A stretch of DNA of 64,000 nucleotides from Serratia fonticola (GCF_001006005.1 NZ_CP011254.1:5084001-5148000); one strand, 5' to 3'; shown: positions 18,514 to 26,891, numbered from the stretch's first letter. Program-made: numbers and translations. The notes: generated by a model from the sequence alone, not told the origin.

Positions 18514-18545
18514 GCCAGCCGGTTACTCTATCGGCTGGCTTTTTT
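18514..18545 (+). terminator. Rho-independent terminator after pykA
   Basis: Stem GCCAGCCG (18514-18521) and CGGCTGGC (18532-18539) with a 10-nt loop is followed by six T. Confidence 0.9.
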
Positions 18546-18744
18546 AATGCCTGGATAACGCTTTCCGCCTCCTTGTAACTGACCTTTCAGCTTTTCTTCC
18601 CTTCCTTTCCCTAGACTAAAAAACGGTTAATCAAGCCATCTGTGCGCTAGCTATCATAATTAGTAGCAACAGACAGCCTAAAGAGGTGATAAACTCCAAT
18701 AAGTATTGGATTAGACAAAGGTTAATCAAAGGACAATCAGATAA

Positions 18745-19596
18745 ATGATACACGCATTTTTTGAATTCCCCTTACTGCCAGCCAAGGTGACCGACGTCAG
18801 CAAACTGAAGGAAGTCATCAACAGTGATAGCTCGACAAGTTTTGTCATGGCCCCTGAAGTCGCCAAATTTGTCAAAGACGCACTGGTCATTAACACCACT
18901 ATCGGCAGCTTTAAAAACACCCGTTTTCAGTTTGCCGATGGCACCTATATCGCCTTTGACAGCAAAGGTAAATCCACGCTGTTCCACTCAGATAACCCGC
19001 CAGATTGGGCGCGGACCAAAAGAGAATATTCACGCACACAATGGCTCACCAACCATGGTCTGCTCGATGCCCCCGCTAAGGCACTGATAGCCAAAATGCT
19101 GGAAATACCGCTAAAAGAGCGGCGCGAGATTGCCGACAATCTGTTTAATCTTGATCTAGACAAGCTGATACCCTCAGTAGGTACAAGATCAACTGCAGGC
19201 AACCGCAATGGTAAATCAACCAAACCCAAGATTTCGGACTTGGGTTCGGTGGAGTATTTCCTTAACTTCTTCGCCAGACTACGCGAATGCGTAACCACAG
19301 ACACCTTCCCCACGCTGCAAAAACTGATGGATCTTGGCGAGCAGGTGTCGGTTAATCAGGCCCCAGCCAGCGTCAAGCAGGCCGTTAGAACCTACTATAA
19401 AGCGGTGTGTGGCGAGCAGATCCCTAACAACAAGGTGGTTGAAAAGGGTTACCCTGAGCTCTACTGCATGCGGATCAAACCCGCGATTGAAGCGGTTGAA
19501 GCCGTTGGGCTTGATAGCTACTATGCCAAATTATCAGCCGCGATCGGCCTGGCCGGTGACTGCACCATCGCAGACTTTGATTTTCACTATCAGTAA
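18745..19596 (+). CDS. Hypothetical protein, 283 aa
   Basis: I do not recognise this protein. It has no signal peptide, no membrane segment and no motif I can name. It is a soluble, lysine-rich protein with a helical look, a basic central linker (GNRNGKSTKPK, about 152-162) and an acidic end (DCTIADFDFHYQ). The start is the only reasonable one, with AAAGGACA about 10 nt upstream. It opens the accessory block between pykA and lpxM, on the same strand as the adhesin-like gene, and is separated from it by 438 nt. Confidence 0.75.
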   Translation: MIHAFFEFPLLPAKVTDVSKLKEVINSDSSTSFVMAPEVAKFVKDALVINTTIGSFKNTRFQFADGTYIAFDSKGKSTLFHSDNPPDWARTKREYSRTQWLTNHGLLDAPAKALIAKMLEIPLKERREIADNLFNLDLDKLIPSVGTRSTAGNRNGKSTKPKISDLGSVEYFLNFFARLRECVTTDTFPTLQKLMDLGEQVSVNQAPASVKQAVRTYYKAVCGEQIPNNKVVEKGYPELYCMRIKPAIEAVEAVGLDSYYAKLSAAIGLAGDCTIADFDFHYQ

Positions 19597-20034
19597 GTCA
19601 TAACATAGTCAGTTGCGCTGCCCGAGGTTTTGAAAACGGTCCGGCGCAACTTAACCTACTAGTCTCCACCCTACCTCTCTCATCTCGCACTGCTTCCGTC
19701 CCTAATACACCTAATCTGCCAGACCTTCACAAAATTCATTGCTCATGGATACACTCCACACCTGCTAGCAATCACCATCCCAGCGTGATCCACCTCACTT
19801 GAAACACCTTAAGTCTTCGATTGAAAGTCATCAAAACAACACTACTTGATAAGTCATTTAAAATTGACAATAGTCAATAAAAAGACTGAACAAAAACATA
19901 GAATGGCTAAAAACAAAGACTGCAAACACAACACAAAGACTGTGATTGTTTATGCGAAGTCTATAGAAGCAAGAAAGACTATGGATGGTCATATCAAGCT
20001 CCCAACCTTAATGACTTAATGATAGGTAGTAAAA
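19597..20034. other. AT-rich upstream region of the adhesin-like gene
   Basis: No gene was seen in these 438 nt. The right half is AT-rich and carries the heptamer AAAGACT four times on the plus strand (19881, 19915, 19935, 19974), which may be regulator sites. Confidence 0.5.
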
Positions 20035-22017
20035 ATGACCATCCAGAAAACCCTGCTTGCTTCTTTAATCACGCTGGCCGCGATTAGCGGTATCGCCCAT
20101 GCGGATAGTTTAGCGGGTGCGCTGACCGAGCTGCAAACCATCCAATCTGGCATGAGTCAGCAAGAAATAAACCAGAAAATTCAACGCTTCATCGAGCGTG
20201 CTCCTGATGGCACAAATATCAAAGGAGTGTTAGCAGACTTCGGCTTAACCTACACCGGCCCGACGGTAGATACCTCACCCCATCAGGCTATGATCACGCT
20301 CCCTCTTGATGCGCCAGTAATTGATCGCTCCTCACATCTGGACAGCAACGTGACGCAGGAACAGCGCGATACCGCCAAAGCTGCCGCACAGGAGCTCGCT
20401 GCCTATCACCACAACAATCCCGAAGGCAACCCGACTCACCAGACCGGTCCGGCTACCCATCTGGATGGTACTCATCAGGACACGGTAACCCCCCATCTCG
20501 ATGCACCAGTGATTGATCGCTCCTCACATCTGGACAGCAACGTGACGCAGGAACAACGCGATTCCGCCAAAGCTGCCGCACAGGAGCTCGCTGCCTATCA
20601 CCACAACAATCCCGAAGGCAACCCGACTCACCAGACCGGTCCGGCTACCCATCTGGATGGTACTCATCAGGACACGGTACCCCCCCATCTCGATGCACCG
20701 GTGATTGATCGCTCCTCACATCTGGACAGCAACGTGACGCAGGAACAGCGCGATACCGCCAAAGCTGCCGCAGAGGAGCTCGCTGCCTATCACCACAACA
20801 ATCCCGAAGGCAACCCGACACATCAGACTGGGCCTGCCACGCATCTGGATGGCACCCACCCGGCGCTGGTTACCCCCCATCTGGACGCGCCAGTGATTGA
20901 TCGCTCCTCACATCTGGACAGCAACGTGACGCAGGAACAGCGCGATACCGCCAAAGCTGCCGCACAGGAGCTCGCTGCCTATCACCATAACAATCCCGAA
21001 GGCAACCCGACACATCAGACTGGGCCTGCCACGCATCTGGATGGCACCCATCAGCCGCTAGTTACCCCCCATCTCGATGCGCCGGTGATTGATCGCTCCT
21101 CACATCTGGACAGCAACGTGACGCAGGAACAACGCGATTCCGCCAAAGCTGCCGCACAGGAGCTCGCTGCCTATCACCATAACAATCCCGAAGGCAACCC
21201 GACACATCAGACTGGGCCTGCCACGCATCTGGATGGCACCCATCAGCCACTGGTTACCCCCCATCTCGATGCGCCGGTGATTGATCGCTCTGCCCATCTC
21301 GACAGTAACGTCACCGACGCCGAGCGTAATGCCGTACGCGATGCCGCTTACCAGCACAACAATCCAGAAGGGAACCCGACTCACCAGACTGCCCCTGCCC
21401 CCCATCTGGATGGAGAGCACAATGTCGCTCAAACGTTAACTCCGACCGGTCCCCGCCAAAGCGAGCAGCGCGTATTGACCGCAGAGAAATATGCCGACGC
21501 TAATGCCGCCCCCCATAACGGTATTGACGGCAAGAACGGTGTCGATGGTAAAGACGGACAATCCATCACCGGTAAAACAGGTGCCAAAGGCAAAGATGCG
21601 GATATGACGCTGGTGAATGCCAATGTTTTTGCTCTGCGCAGCGTACGTAACGAACAGGCCGTACAGGGTGCTTACGTCCAACAAAACAGCGCCAACGTTG
21701 CCCTTAACCGCGCACGTATTGCCAGCAACAGCGCCGCAATCAATCAGAACTCACATGATATTGCCGCCAACCGCAAAGATATTGATGAGAACAGCAAAGA
21801 TATCAAGCGCGTAGGCGCCATGGCTCAAGCGGTAAGTTCGCTGCATTACAACCGCAATGAATCAGGCTACGCCGTTGCCGCCGGAGAATATGATAGTGAA
21901 GCCTCCATCGCTGGCGGTATGCAATTCCGTACGTCACAAGACAGTGCCGTCACCGTTCAGGTCAGCTGGGATGGCAATGCCACGGGCGCCGGAGTTGGTT
22001 TCCATTCAAACTTTTAA
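20035..22017 (+). CDS. YadA-like trimeric autotransporter/adhesin with five 64-aa repeats
   Basis: A 660-aa surface protein. A signal peptide (1-23, ending AHA) precedes a short helical region. Then come five near-identical 64-aa repeats starting LDAPVIDRSSHLDSNVTQEQ at residues 91, 155, 219, 283 and 347, and a shorter diverged sixth at 411-463. A collagen-like Gly-X-Y stretch (496-523) follows, then a polar Asn/Asp-rich coiled-coil stalk (about 545-600). The last 60 residues alternate like a YadA beta-barrel anchor and end in Phe. The layout fits a trimeric autotransporter. Repeats are rich in His, Asn and Pro, which is unusual for a passenger. Confidence 0.8.
   Translation: MTIQKTLLASLITLAAISGIAHADSLAGALTELQTIQSGMSQQEINQKIQRFIERAPDGTNIKGVLADFGLTYTGPTVDTSPHQAMITLPLDAPVIDRSSHLDSNVTQEQRDTAKAAAQELAAYHHNNPEGNPTHQTGPATHLDGTHQDTVTPHLDAPVIDRSSHLDSNVTQEQRDSAKAAAQELAAYHHNNPEGNPTHQTGPATHLDGTHQDTVPPHLDAPVIDRSSHLDSNVTQEQRDTAKAAAEELAAYHHNNPEGNPTHQTGPATHLDGTHPALVTPHLDAPVIDRSSHLDSNVTQEQRDTAKAAAQELAAYHHNNPEGNPTHQTGPATHLDGTHQPLVTPHLDAPVIDRSSHLDSNVTQEQRDSAKAAAQELAAYHHNNPEGNPTHQTGPATHLDGTHQPLVTPHLDAPVIDRSAHLDSNVTDAERNAVRDAAYQHNNPEGNPTHQTAPAPHLDGEHNVAQTLTPTGPRQSEQRVLTAEKYADANAAPHNGIDGKNGVDGKDGQSITGKTGAKGKDADMTLVNANVFALRSVRNEQAVQGAYVQQNSANVALNRARIASNSAAINQNSHDIAANRKDIDENSKDIKRVGAMAQAVSSLHYNRNESGYAVAAGEYDSEASIAGGMQFRTSQDSAVTVQVSWDGNATGAGVGFHSNF
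20305..21264 (+). repeat. Five tandem 192-bp coding repeats
   Basis: Units begin at 20305, 20497, 20689, 20881 and 21073, exactly 192 bp apart, with a shorter sixth from 21265. Sequence variants are shared in blocks: units 1-2 use ACTCACCAGACCGG where units 3-5 use ACACATCAGACTGG. That pattern points to recent duplication or recombination. Confidence 0.95.
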
Positions 22018-22144
22018 GCCATAGCCTTTACCAAAACCTCGGGAGCATTTAGCTCTCGGGGTCAGCTCCGCCAGATTTGTATTCCCCTACCTTCCCCGCT
22101 TGCGTACCATCGGCCGATATCCCCCATTTTTTGGAGCACCATGC

Positions 22145-23026
22145 ATGCTACACCAGCATCATCGGCAACATACTCAGGATTCGCTGGACCTAGATAACCA
22201 GCAACTGGACAGCCTGAACGAAGCAAGCTTGAGCGGCACCTCCCTGCAAAAAATCAGCCTGTACAATAATTGCCTGCCCCGCTTCCCCGAGAAGATTTTT
22301 CACCATCGTAAGCTGAAAGTACTCAATATCTCCTGCAACCAGATCGCCGAACTGCCAAGGGAAATCGGCTTGCTAAGCCAGTTGCAGATGTTCGATTTTG
22401 GCCACAACCAAGCAGCATCAATTCCTGCCGAAATCGGGGAATTGCGTGAATTAAAGTATCTGTATTTAAGTGATAACGGCTTCAGCCAGCTACCCGATTC
22501 ACTTCGTCAGTTGCAGGCGTTGTGTTATCTGAATCTGACGGATAATCAGCTAGTAGAACTCCCCTCAGCGCTTTGCGCCATGGCGGCGCTACAAGAGTTG
22601 CGTCTCTACAATAACGCCATCACCGCATTACCCTCCGAGATCGGTTTGTTAGGCCAGTTGCGTGAATTACACCTGATGAAAAACCGTCTCACAACCCTGC
22701 CCAATGAGATCGTTCAACTGTCAGAGTTACAGGTGATGGATTTGGAAAACAACGCCATTGCGTACTTACCCGATCAATTCTGCCAATTGCCCAAGCTGAG
22801 CACCCTCAATCTACGTTTCAACCAGTTATCCCGGCTGCCTGATGACTTTGGGGCATTGAGTTCACTGGTTTCATTGGACTTACGTGCAAACCGATTAAGT
22901 GAATTACCGACAAGCATGGCGCAAATGAAAAACCTACGGCGACTGGACCTGCGTTGGAATGACTTCGACCATTATCCAGCGGTGCTTGAAACGCTAATCC
23001 AGCAGGGCTGTATGGTTCATTGCTAA
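22145..23026 (+). CDS. Leucine-rich-repeat protein
   Basis: A 293-aa protein made almost wholly of about eleven 23-residue leucine-rich repeats of the bacterial LxxLxLxxNxLxxLPxxI type (for example LKYLYLSDNGFSQLP and LVSLDLRANRLSELP). It forms a predicted solenoid for protein-protein contacts. There is no signal peptide, and no E3-ligase or kinase domain is attached. I start at MLHQHHRQH, which has GGAG 8 nt upstream; a 15-codon extension is open. It lies 127 nt after the adhesin-like gene. Function is unknown; secreted effectors and cytoplasmic scaffolds share this fold. Confidence 0.85.
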   Translation: MLHQHHRQHTQDSLDLDNQQLDSLNEASLSGTSLQKISLYNNCLPRFPEKIFHHRKLKVLNISCNQIAELPREIGLLSQLQMFDFGHNQAASIPAEIGELRELKYLYLSDNGFSQLPDSLRQLQALCYLNLTDNQLVELPSALCAMAALQELRLYNNAITALPSEIGLLGQLRELHLMKNRLTTLPNEIVQLSELQVMDLENNAIAYLPDQFCQLPKLSTLNLRFNQLSRLPDDFGALSSLVSLDLRANRLSELPTSMAQMKNLRRLDLRWNDFDHYPAVLETLIQQGCMVHC

Positions 23027-23213
23027 TTGCCTGACTAAAATCTGCAATGGTGAACAGTTGGTTTTTCAAGCCGTTGCAGAGCATTGCGTAACGCTGCGCA
23101 GAGTTGGTATTTGGGAATAAAACAGACACGAGGCAGACGGGTGTGATGAATATACTACGCGTGGGTGCTCTGGATCTTTGTATCTGGAGCCAAAAGCCAA
23201 GGTGATGGATACA

Positions 23214-23264
23214 AAGAGAAAAGCCCCGAGTCGATAACATCAACCCGAGGCCAACTCTAACGCC
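23214..23264 (-). ncRNA. Candidate Sok-type antisense RNA, copy 1
   Basis: By analogy with plasmid R1 hok/sok, the antisense RNA should be read opposite the segment AGCCCCGAG...CCCGAGG. The minus strand has a small stem GTTGAT/ATCGAC. Ends are approximate; the promoter was not verified. Confidence 0.35.
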
Positions 23265-23318
23265 ACACAACGTTAGGTTAGCTTCTTACCTGCCGAGAGG
23301 CAAGGAGAAGGAAACGCA

Positions 23319-23470
23319 ATGTTGAATAAAGGAAACATCGCAAACTGGTCGTTATCTGTACCACCGTTATTTTGCTGGTATGGCTAACGCGCAGCAAACT
23401 TTGTGAGCTGCGTATTCGATCGGGCAACACGGAGGTTGCGGCCATTTTGGCCTACGAATCCGAACGGTAA
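23319..23470 (+). pseudogene. hok toxin pseudogene (1-nt deletion)
   Basis: Relative to the intact copy at 23890, the sequence after AAAGGAAACA has lost one base (ATCGCAAACTGG against ACCGTCAAACTGG). The frame shifts after residue 6-8 and stops early. The rest of the toxin coding sequence, including the last codons CGG TAA, is preserved base for base, so the loss looks recent. Confidence 0.85.
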
Positions 23471-23559
23471 GGCAACCCAACGGCGGGGGCCTGCTCCCGC
23501 CCGTTGGTTGTTGGCGTGTAGATCTACGAGCACCCTTCTCCTACCAATAAAAAACGACG

Positions 23560-23589
23560 GGTTATAGCCCGTCGTTTTTACTTTATTAG
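23560..23589 (+). terminator. Terminator at the end of hok copy 1
   Basis: A perfect 12-bp stem AAAAACGACGGG/CCCGTCGTTTTT with a 6-nt loop ends in T-rich sequence. A shorter version (AACGACGGG/CCCGTCGTT, 24125-24148) ends copy 2. Confidence 0.85.
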
Positions 23590-23784
23590 CCACGCCTGGC
23601 TTGCTATTTCTTAGCCAAATCCGTCATAGCTGCTTTTCAGGCTGTTGCAGAGCATTGCGTAACGCTGCGCAAAGTCGATAGTTGGGGTTAAAACAGACAC
23701 GAGCCAGATGGGTGTGAAGAATATACTACGCGTGGGTGCTCTGGATCTTTGTATCTGGAGCCAAAAGCCAAGGTGATGGATACA

Positions 23785-23835
23785 AAGAGAAAAGCCCCGA
23801 GTCGATAACATCAACCCGAGGCCAACTCTAACGCC
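23785..23835 (-). ncRNA. Candidate Sok-type antisense RNA, copy 2
   Basis: Opposite the hok leader. The minus strand carries CCTCGGG, a short stem GTTGAT-GTT-ATCGAC, then CTCGGGGCTTTTCT, which parallels R1 Sok around its terminator hairpin. Boundaries are approximate. Confidence 0.4.
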
Positions 23836-23889
23836 AGACAACGTTAGGTTAGCTTCTTACCTGCCGAGAGGCAAGGAGAAGGAAACGCA

Positions 23890-24042
23890 ATGTTGAATAA
23901 AGGAAACACCGTCAAACTGGTCGTTATCTGTACCACCGTTATCTTGCTGGTATGGCTAACGCGCAGCAAACTTTGTGAGCTGCGTATTCGATCGGGCAAC
24001 ACGGAGGTTGCGGCCATTTTGGCCTACGAATCCGAACGGTAA
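23890..24042 (+). CDS. Hok-family type I toxin (50 aa)
   Basis: A 50-aa membrane toxin of the Hok/Gef family, which depolarises the inner membrane when its mRNA escapes antisense control. Seen: an N-terminal hydrophobic helix (about 8-23), the conserved Cys in SKLCELRIRSGNTEV, and the family ending AILAYESER, close to R1 Hok (LCEIRYRDG...AYESG). A ribosome site AAGGAGAAGG precedes the ATG. The long structured leader and the opposite-strand RNA candidate fit a hok/sok locus. Too short for standard ORF cut-offs, so easily missed. Confidence 0.88.
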   Translation: MLNKGNTVKLVVICTTVILLVWLTRSKLCELRIRSGNTEVAAILAYESER

Positions 24043-24264
24043 GGCAACCCAACGGCGGGGGCCTGCTCCCGCCCGTTGGTTGTTGGCGTGTAGATCTACG
24101 AGCACCCTTCTCCTACCAATAAAAAACGACGGGTTATAGCCCGTCGTTACAGTTTGTTAAAAGCTGCTGAAATTTTAGGAAAAGAACAGGTTAGAGAATA
24201 GTGGTGCTGCATGCTGCGCCCATTTAGCAGCGTGTAACGCCCGGTAGAGAGTTGATAAGCGACC

Positions 24265-25233
24265 TTAACGATATAAATCGTCCCGCGAGTAAGGTTCAAT
24301 CTCACCTTCTTTGCGTGTTTTCAGCAGCTTCAAAATCCAGGTATATTGTTCCGGATTAGGACCCACCAGGTTTTCCACCTCTTCGTTCATGCGGCGCGCA
24401 ATGCGAAGGTCGTCGGCTTCGGCCAGATCATCCATCGGCTCACGGATATAAATGTCCAGCATGCTGGTTTTACCGTCATAAACCGGGAATAGCGGCACGA
24501 TCGCCGCTTTGCAGACTTTCATCAAGCGGCCGACCGCAGGCAATGTGGCTTTATAGGTCGCAAAGAAATCCACGAATTCACTGTGCTCGGCACCGTGATC
24601 CTGGTCAGGCAGATAATAGCCCCAATAACCATGGCGCACCGAACTGATAAAAGGCTTGATGCCATCGTTGCGGGCGTGCATACGGCCACCAAACTTGCGG
24701 CGCACGCTATTCCACAGATAGTCGACCAGTGGGTTGCTCTGGTTATGGAACATCGCTGCCATGGGTTGCCCGCGCGCAGCCATCAGCATCGCTGGCACAT
24801 CGACGGCCCAGCCGTGCGGCACCAGGAAAATCACGTTGCGGCCTTCCTCACGGATTTTATCCAGCACGTCTTCACCGTGCCAACGTACGCGCTTGAGTAC
24901 TTTCTCCGGTTTGGTACAGGCCAGTTCCGCCATCAGGATCATCGATTGCGGTGCGGTGGCAAACATCTCATCGATAATTTGTTCGCGTTGCTGTTCCGGC
25001 AGTTCCGGCATGCAATAGAGCAGATTGATACGGGCGCGGCGTCGTGCCCCTTTCGCAACCTTGCCAGCCAGTTTACCAATCGCACCCAGTAATGGATCTC
25101 GCATTCGAGCAGGGACCAGAGAAATACCGGCCATCAGCCCGGTTCCCAACCAAACGCCCCAGTAGCGCGGATGATAGAAGGCTTTATCAAATTGTGGAAT
25201 GAACTCTACGTTCGATTTCTTCTCGTTTTGCAT
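24265..25233 (-). CDS. lpxM: Lipid A biosynthesis (late) acyltransferase LpxM
   Basis: A 322-aa inner-membrane acyltransferase that adds the last secondary acyl chain (myristoyl in E. coli) to lipid A from acyl-ACP. Seen: one N-terminal membrane segment (GVWLGTGLMAGISLVPARM), the catalytic HX4D motif HGWAVD and DQDHGAEHSEFVDFF. LpxM rather than LpxL is favoured by position (pykA-lpxM-mepM in E. coli) and by the long C-terminus RKEGEIEPYSRDDLY. Short Shine-Dalgarno GAGAGC before the ATG. Confidence 0.9.
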   Translation of the reverse strand: MQNEKKSNVEFIPQFDKAFYHPRYWGVWLGTGLMAGISLVPARMRDPLLGAIGKLAGKVAKGARRRARINLLYCMPELPEQQREQIIDEMFATAPQSMILMAELACTKPEKVLKRVRWHGEDVLDKIREEGRNVIFLVPHGWAVDVPAMLMAARGQPMAAMFHNQSNPLVDYLWNSVRRKFGGRMHARNDGIKPFISSVRHGYWGYYLPDQDHGAEHSEFVDFFATYKATLPAVGRLMKVCKAAIVPLFPVYDGKTSMLDIYIREPMDDLAEADDLRIARRMNEEVENLVGPNPEQYTWILKLLKTRKEGEIEPYSRDDLYR

Positions 25234-25269
25234 GAGCTGCTCTCATTCAACGCATCTGCTCGCAAAATA

Positions 25270-25396
25270 TATACCCGTCGTCTTTCAAGCTGCAGCGTTG
25301 TTACCTGCGCTTGTTCACCCCAGTCACTTACTAAAAGTAAGCTCCTGGGATGAACAAGCTTGTCGCCTAGCTGCAACTTGAAATCCATAGGGTATA
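25270..25396. repeat. 127-bp imperfect palindromic repeat (MITE-like)
   Basis: The ends TATACCC and GGGTATA enclose long imperfect inverted arms (TTTCAAGCTGCAG...TTGTTCACCCCAG and the complementary CTGGGATGAACAA...CTGCAACTTGAAA) around a short centre. It lies between lpxM and mepM. A 19-bp end of the same element recurs at 35327-35345, so this is a dispersed family. Confidence 0.8.
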
Positions 25397-25493
25397 AAAC
25401 TATACACCTAATTACTGTCAAGCAACGTGCCAGGTTAGAACCGCAACCGTACGCTGACAACATAAGGTATTTGTTGCCTCGAGCAGACACTAA

Positions 25494-25523
25494 TAAAAAC
25501 ATCGGCCCGAAATCAGGCCGATG
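25494..25523 (-). terminator. Rho-independent terminator after mepM
   Basis: Stem CATCGGCC (25500-25507) and GGCCGATG (25516-25523) with an 8-nt loop is followed on the minus strand by TTTTTATT. Confidence 0.88.
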
Positions 25524-25547
25524 GGAAGTCATAAGGGATAGCGATGG

Positions 25548-26870
25548 TTAATCCAGCTGCAGCTGTGGCACCACTTCCTTCACCTGTGCCAGGTAATCGC
25601 TACGATCTTTCCCCATCAGCCCTTCAGAGCGAGGCAACTTAGCCGTCAATGGGTTTACCGCTTGCTGGTTAGTCCACATTTCATAATGCAAATGTGGGCC
25701 GGTAGAGCGGCCGGTGTTACCGGAAAGCGCAATGCGATCGCCACGTTTCACCTTCTGCCCTGGCTTGACCAACAGCTTTTTCAAGTGCATATAGCGCGTG
25801 GTGTATTGGCGGCCATGGCGGATCGCCACATAGTTACCTGCCGCGCCACTGCGCTTGGCGATCACCACTTCACCGTCACCCACCGCCAACACTGGCGTGC
25901 CGACCGGCATGGCAAAGTCGACGCCTTTATGCGGTGCAATGCGCCCGGTCACCGGATTTACGCGGCGTGGATTAAAGTTGGAAGAAATACGGAACTGCTT
26001 CATGGTCGGGAAACGCATAAAGCCACGTGCCAGCCCGGAACCCTGACGATCGTAGAACTTGCCGTCATCGGCGCGGATGGCGAAGTAGTCTTTGCCGCTG
26101 CTGCGCATACGTACGCCCAACAGTTGGCTTTGCTCGCTCTTGCCGTCAAACTCTTCGCGCGACATCAACACCGCGAACTGATCGCCTTTGCGCAGCTTGC
26201 GAAAATCAAGCTGCCATTGCAGGGCTTTGATCACCGCATTGATCTCGGCACGGCTCAGGCCAGCCGCCGAGGCGCTGCTGACAAAGCTGCCATTCAGCTT
26301 GCCGGTCAGTACACTGTTGCGCCATTCACCCTTCTGGGTTTCCTTGGTTTCTTTAAAGGAGTTGCCCACACGATCATAGGTGCGGGTTTCACGGCGTGAA
26401 ACCTCCCAGGTCAGGCGCTTAAGATCGCCATCTTCGGTAAGTGTCCAGGAGAGTTGCTGGCCAATTTTCAGGTTACGCAAATCGCGGTTCTGCGAAGCCA
26501 GCAGCGAAACATCCGACATTTCGATGCCGTACTGGGTCAGAATACTGCCGAGCGTGTCACCGGTAGAAACCACATATTCATGCACACCTTCCTCTCCGGC
26601 GACCTTCTGGTCCAGCTCATCCTCAGGGATGTCATCATCGGGGGTAGGTTGGTCGGCATCAATAGGTTCACTGGCTTCGGGCTGCAATGCCCTTAACTGG
26701 TTGGCTTCCAACTCGACGCTTTTAACAATAGGGTTATGTTCTGGGTGATAAACGGAAGGCCGCCAAACAGCGACGGCCAACGTAACGACTGTCAACGACC
26801 CTAGCATTACGCGATGGGGCCGAGGCAGGTTGTTATACGCCAGAGTGATAGTTCGGACTATCTTCTGCAC
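25548..26870 (-). CDS. mepM: Murein DD-endopeptidase MepM
   Basis: A 440-aa cell-wall enzyme that cuts meso-DAP-D-Ala cross-links so the sacculus can grow. Seen: one membrane anchor (20-36), an acidic linker (65-95), a LysM-type domain (97-141), and an M23 zinc peptidase domain with HKGVD (His314, Asp318) and HLHY (His393, His395). The length equals that of E. coli MepM (YebA). It lies 21 nt after znuA on the same strand, so it may be co-transcribed under Zur, and it has its own terminator. Confidence 0.95.
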   Translation of the reverse strand: MQKIVRTITLAYNNLPRPHRVMLGSLTVVTLAVAVWRPSVYHPEHNPIVKSVELEANQLRALQPEASEPIDADQPTPDDDIPEDELDQKVAGEEGVHEYVVSTGDTLGSILTQYGIEMSDVSLLASQNRDLRNLKIGQQLSWTLTEDGDLKRLTWEVSRRETRTYDRVGNSFKETKETQKGEWRNSVLTGKLNGSFVSSASAAGLSRAEINAVIKALQWQLDFRKLRKGDQFAVLMSREEFDGKSEQSQLLGVRMRSSGKDYFAIRADDGKFYDRQGSGLARGFMRFPTMKQFRISSNFNPRRVNPVTGRIAPHKGVDFAMPVGTPVLAVGDGEVVIAKRSGAAGNYVAIRHGRQYTTRYMHLKKLLVKPGQKVKRGDRIALSGNTGRSTGPHLHYEMWTNQQAVNPLTAKLPRSEGLMGKDRSDYLAQVKEVVPQLQLD

Positions 26871-26891
26871 TCAATAATATCCTCATAATCT

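Larger units (their letters stand above)
23064..23589 (+). repeat. hok/sok locus duplication, copy 1 (degenerate)
   Basis: This ~525-bp segment is repeated almost exactly 571 bp downstream. It includes the leader stem-loop TCTTTGTATC/GATACAAAGA (23175-23184, 23208-23217), a frameshifted hok and the final hairpin 23560-23589. Confidence 0.9.
23635..24148 (+). repeat. hok/sok locus duplication, copy 2 (intact)
   Basis: The second copy of the ~525-bp unit. The leader has the same stem TCTTTGTATC (23746-23755) / GATACAAAGA (23779-23788), and the unit ends at a hairpin at 24125-24148. Confidence 0.9.

Noticed and set aside
20305..21420. Regular 192-bp repeats considered as a CRISPR-like or satellite array
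   Set aside because: They stay in frame inside one long gene, encode a 64-aa unit and have no spacer structure.
22818..23841. Two similar minus-strand frames (22818-23270 and 23611-23841) encoding a shared peptide
   Set aside because: They are antisense to the duplicated hok leaders. Their likeness only reflects the DNA duplication, and neither has a ribosome site or family resemblance.
25270..25396. Palindrome after lpxM taken as a terminator
   Set aside because: It is upstream of lpxM and downstream of mepM's own strong terminator region only by distance. Its length and the copy elsewhere fit a dispersed repeat better.
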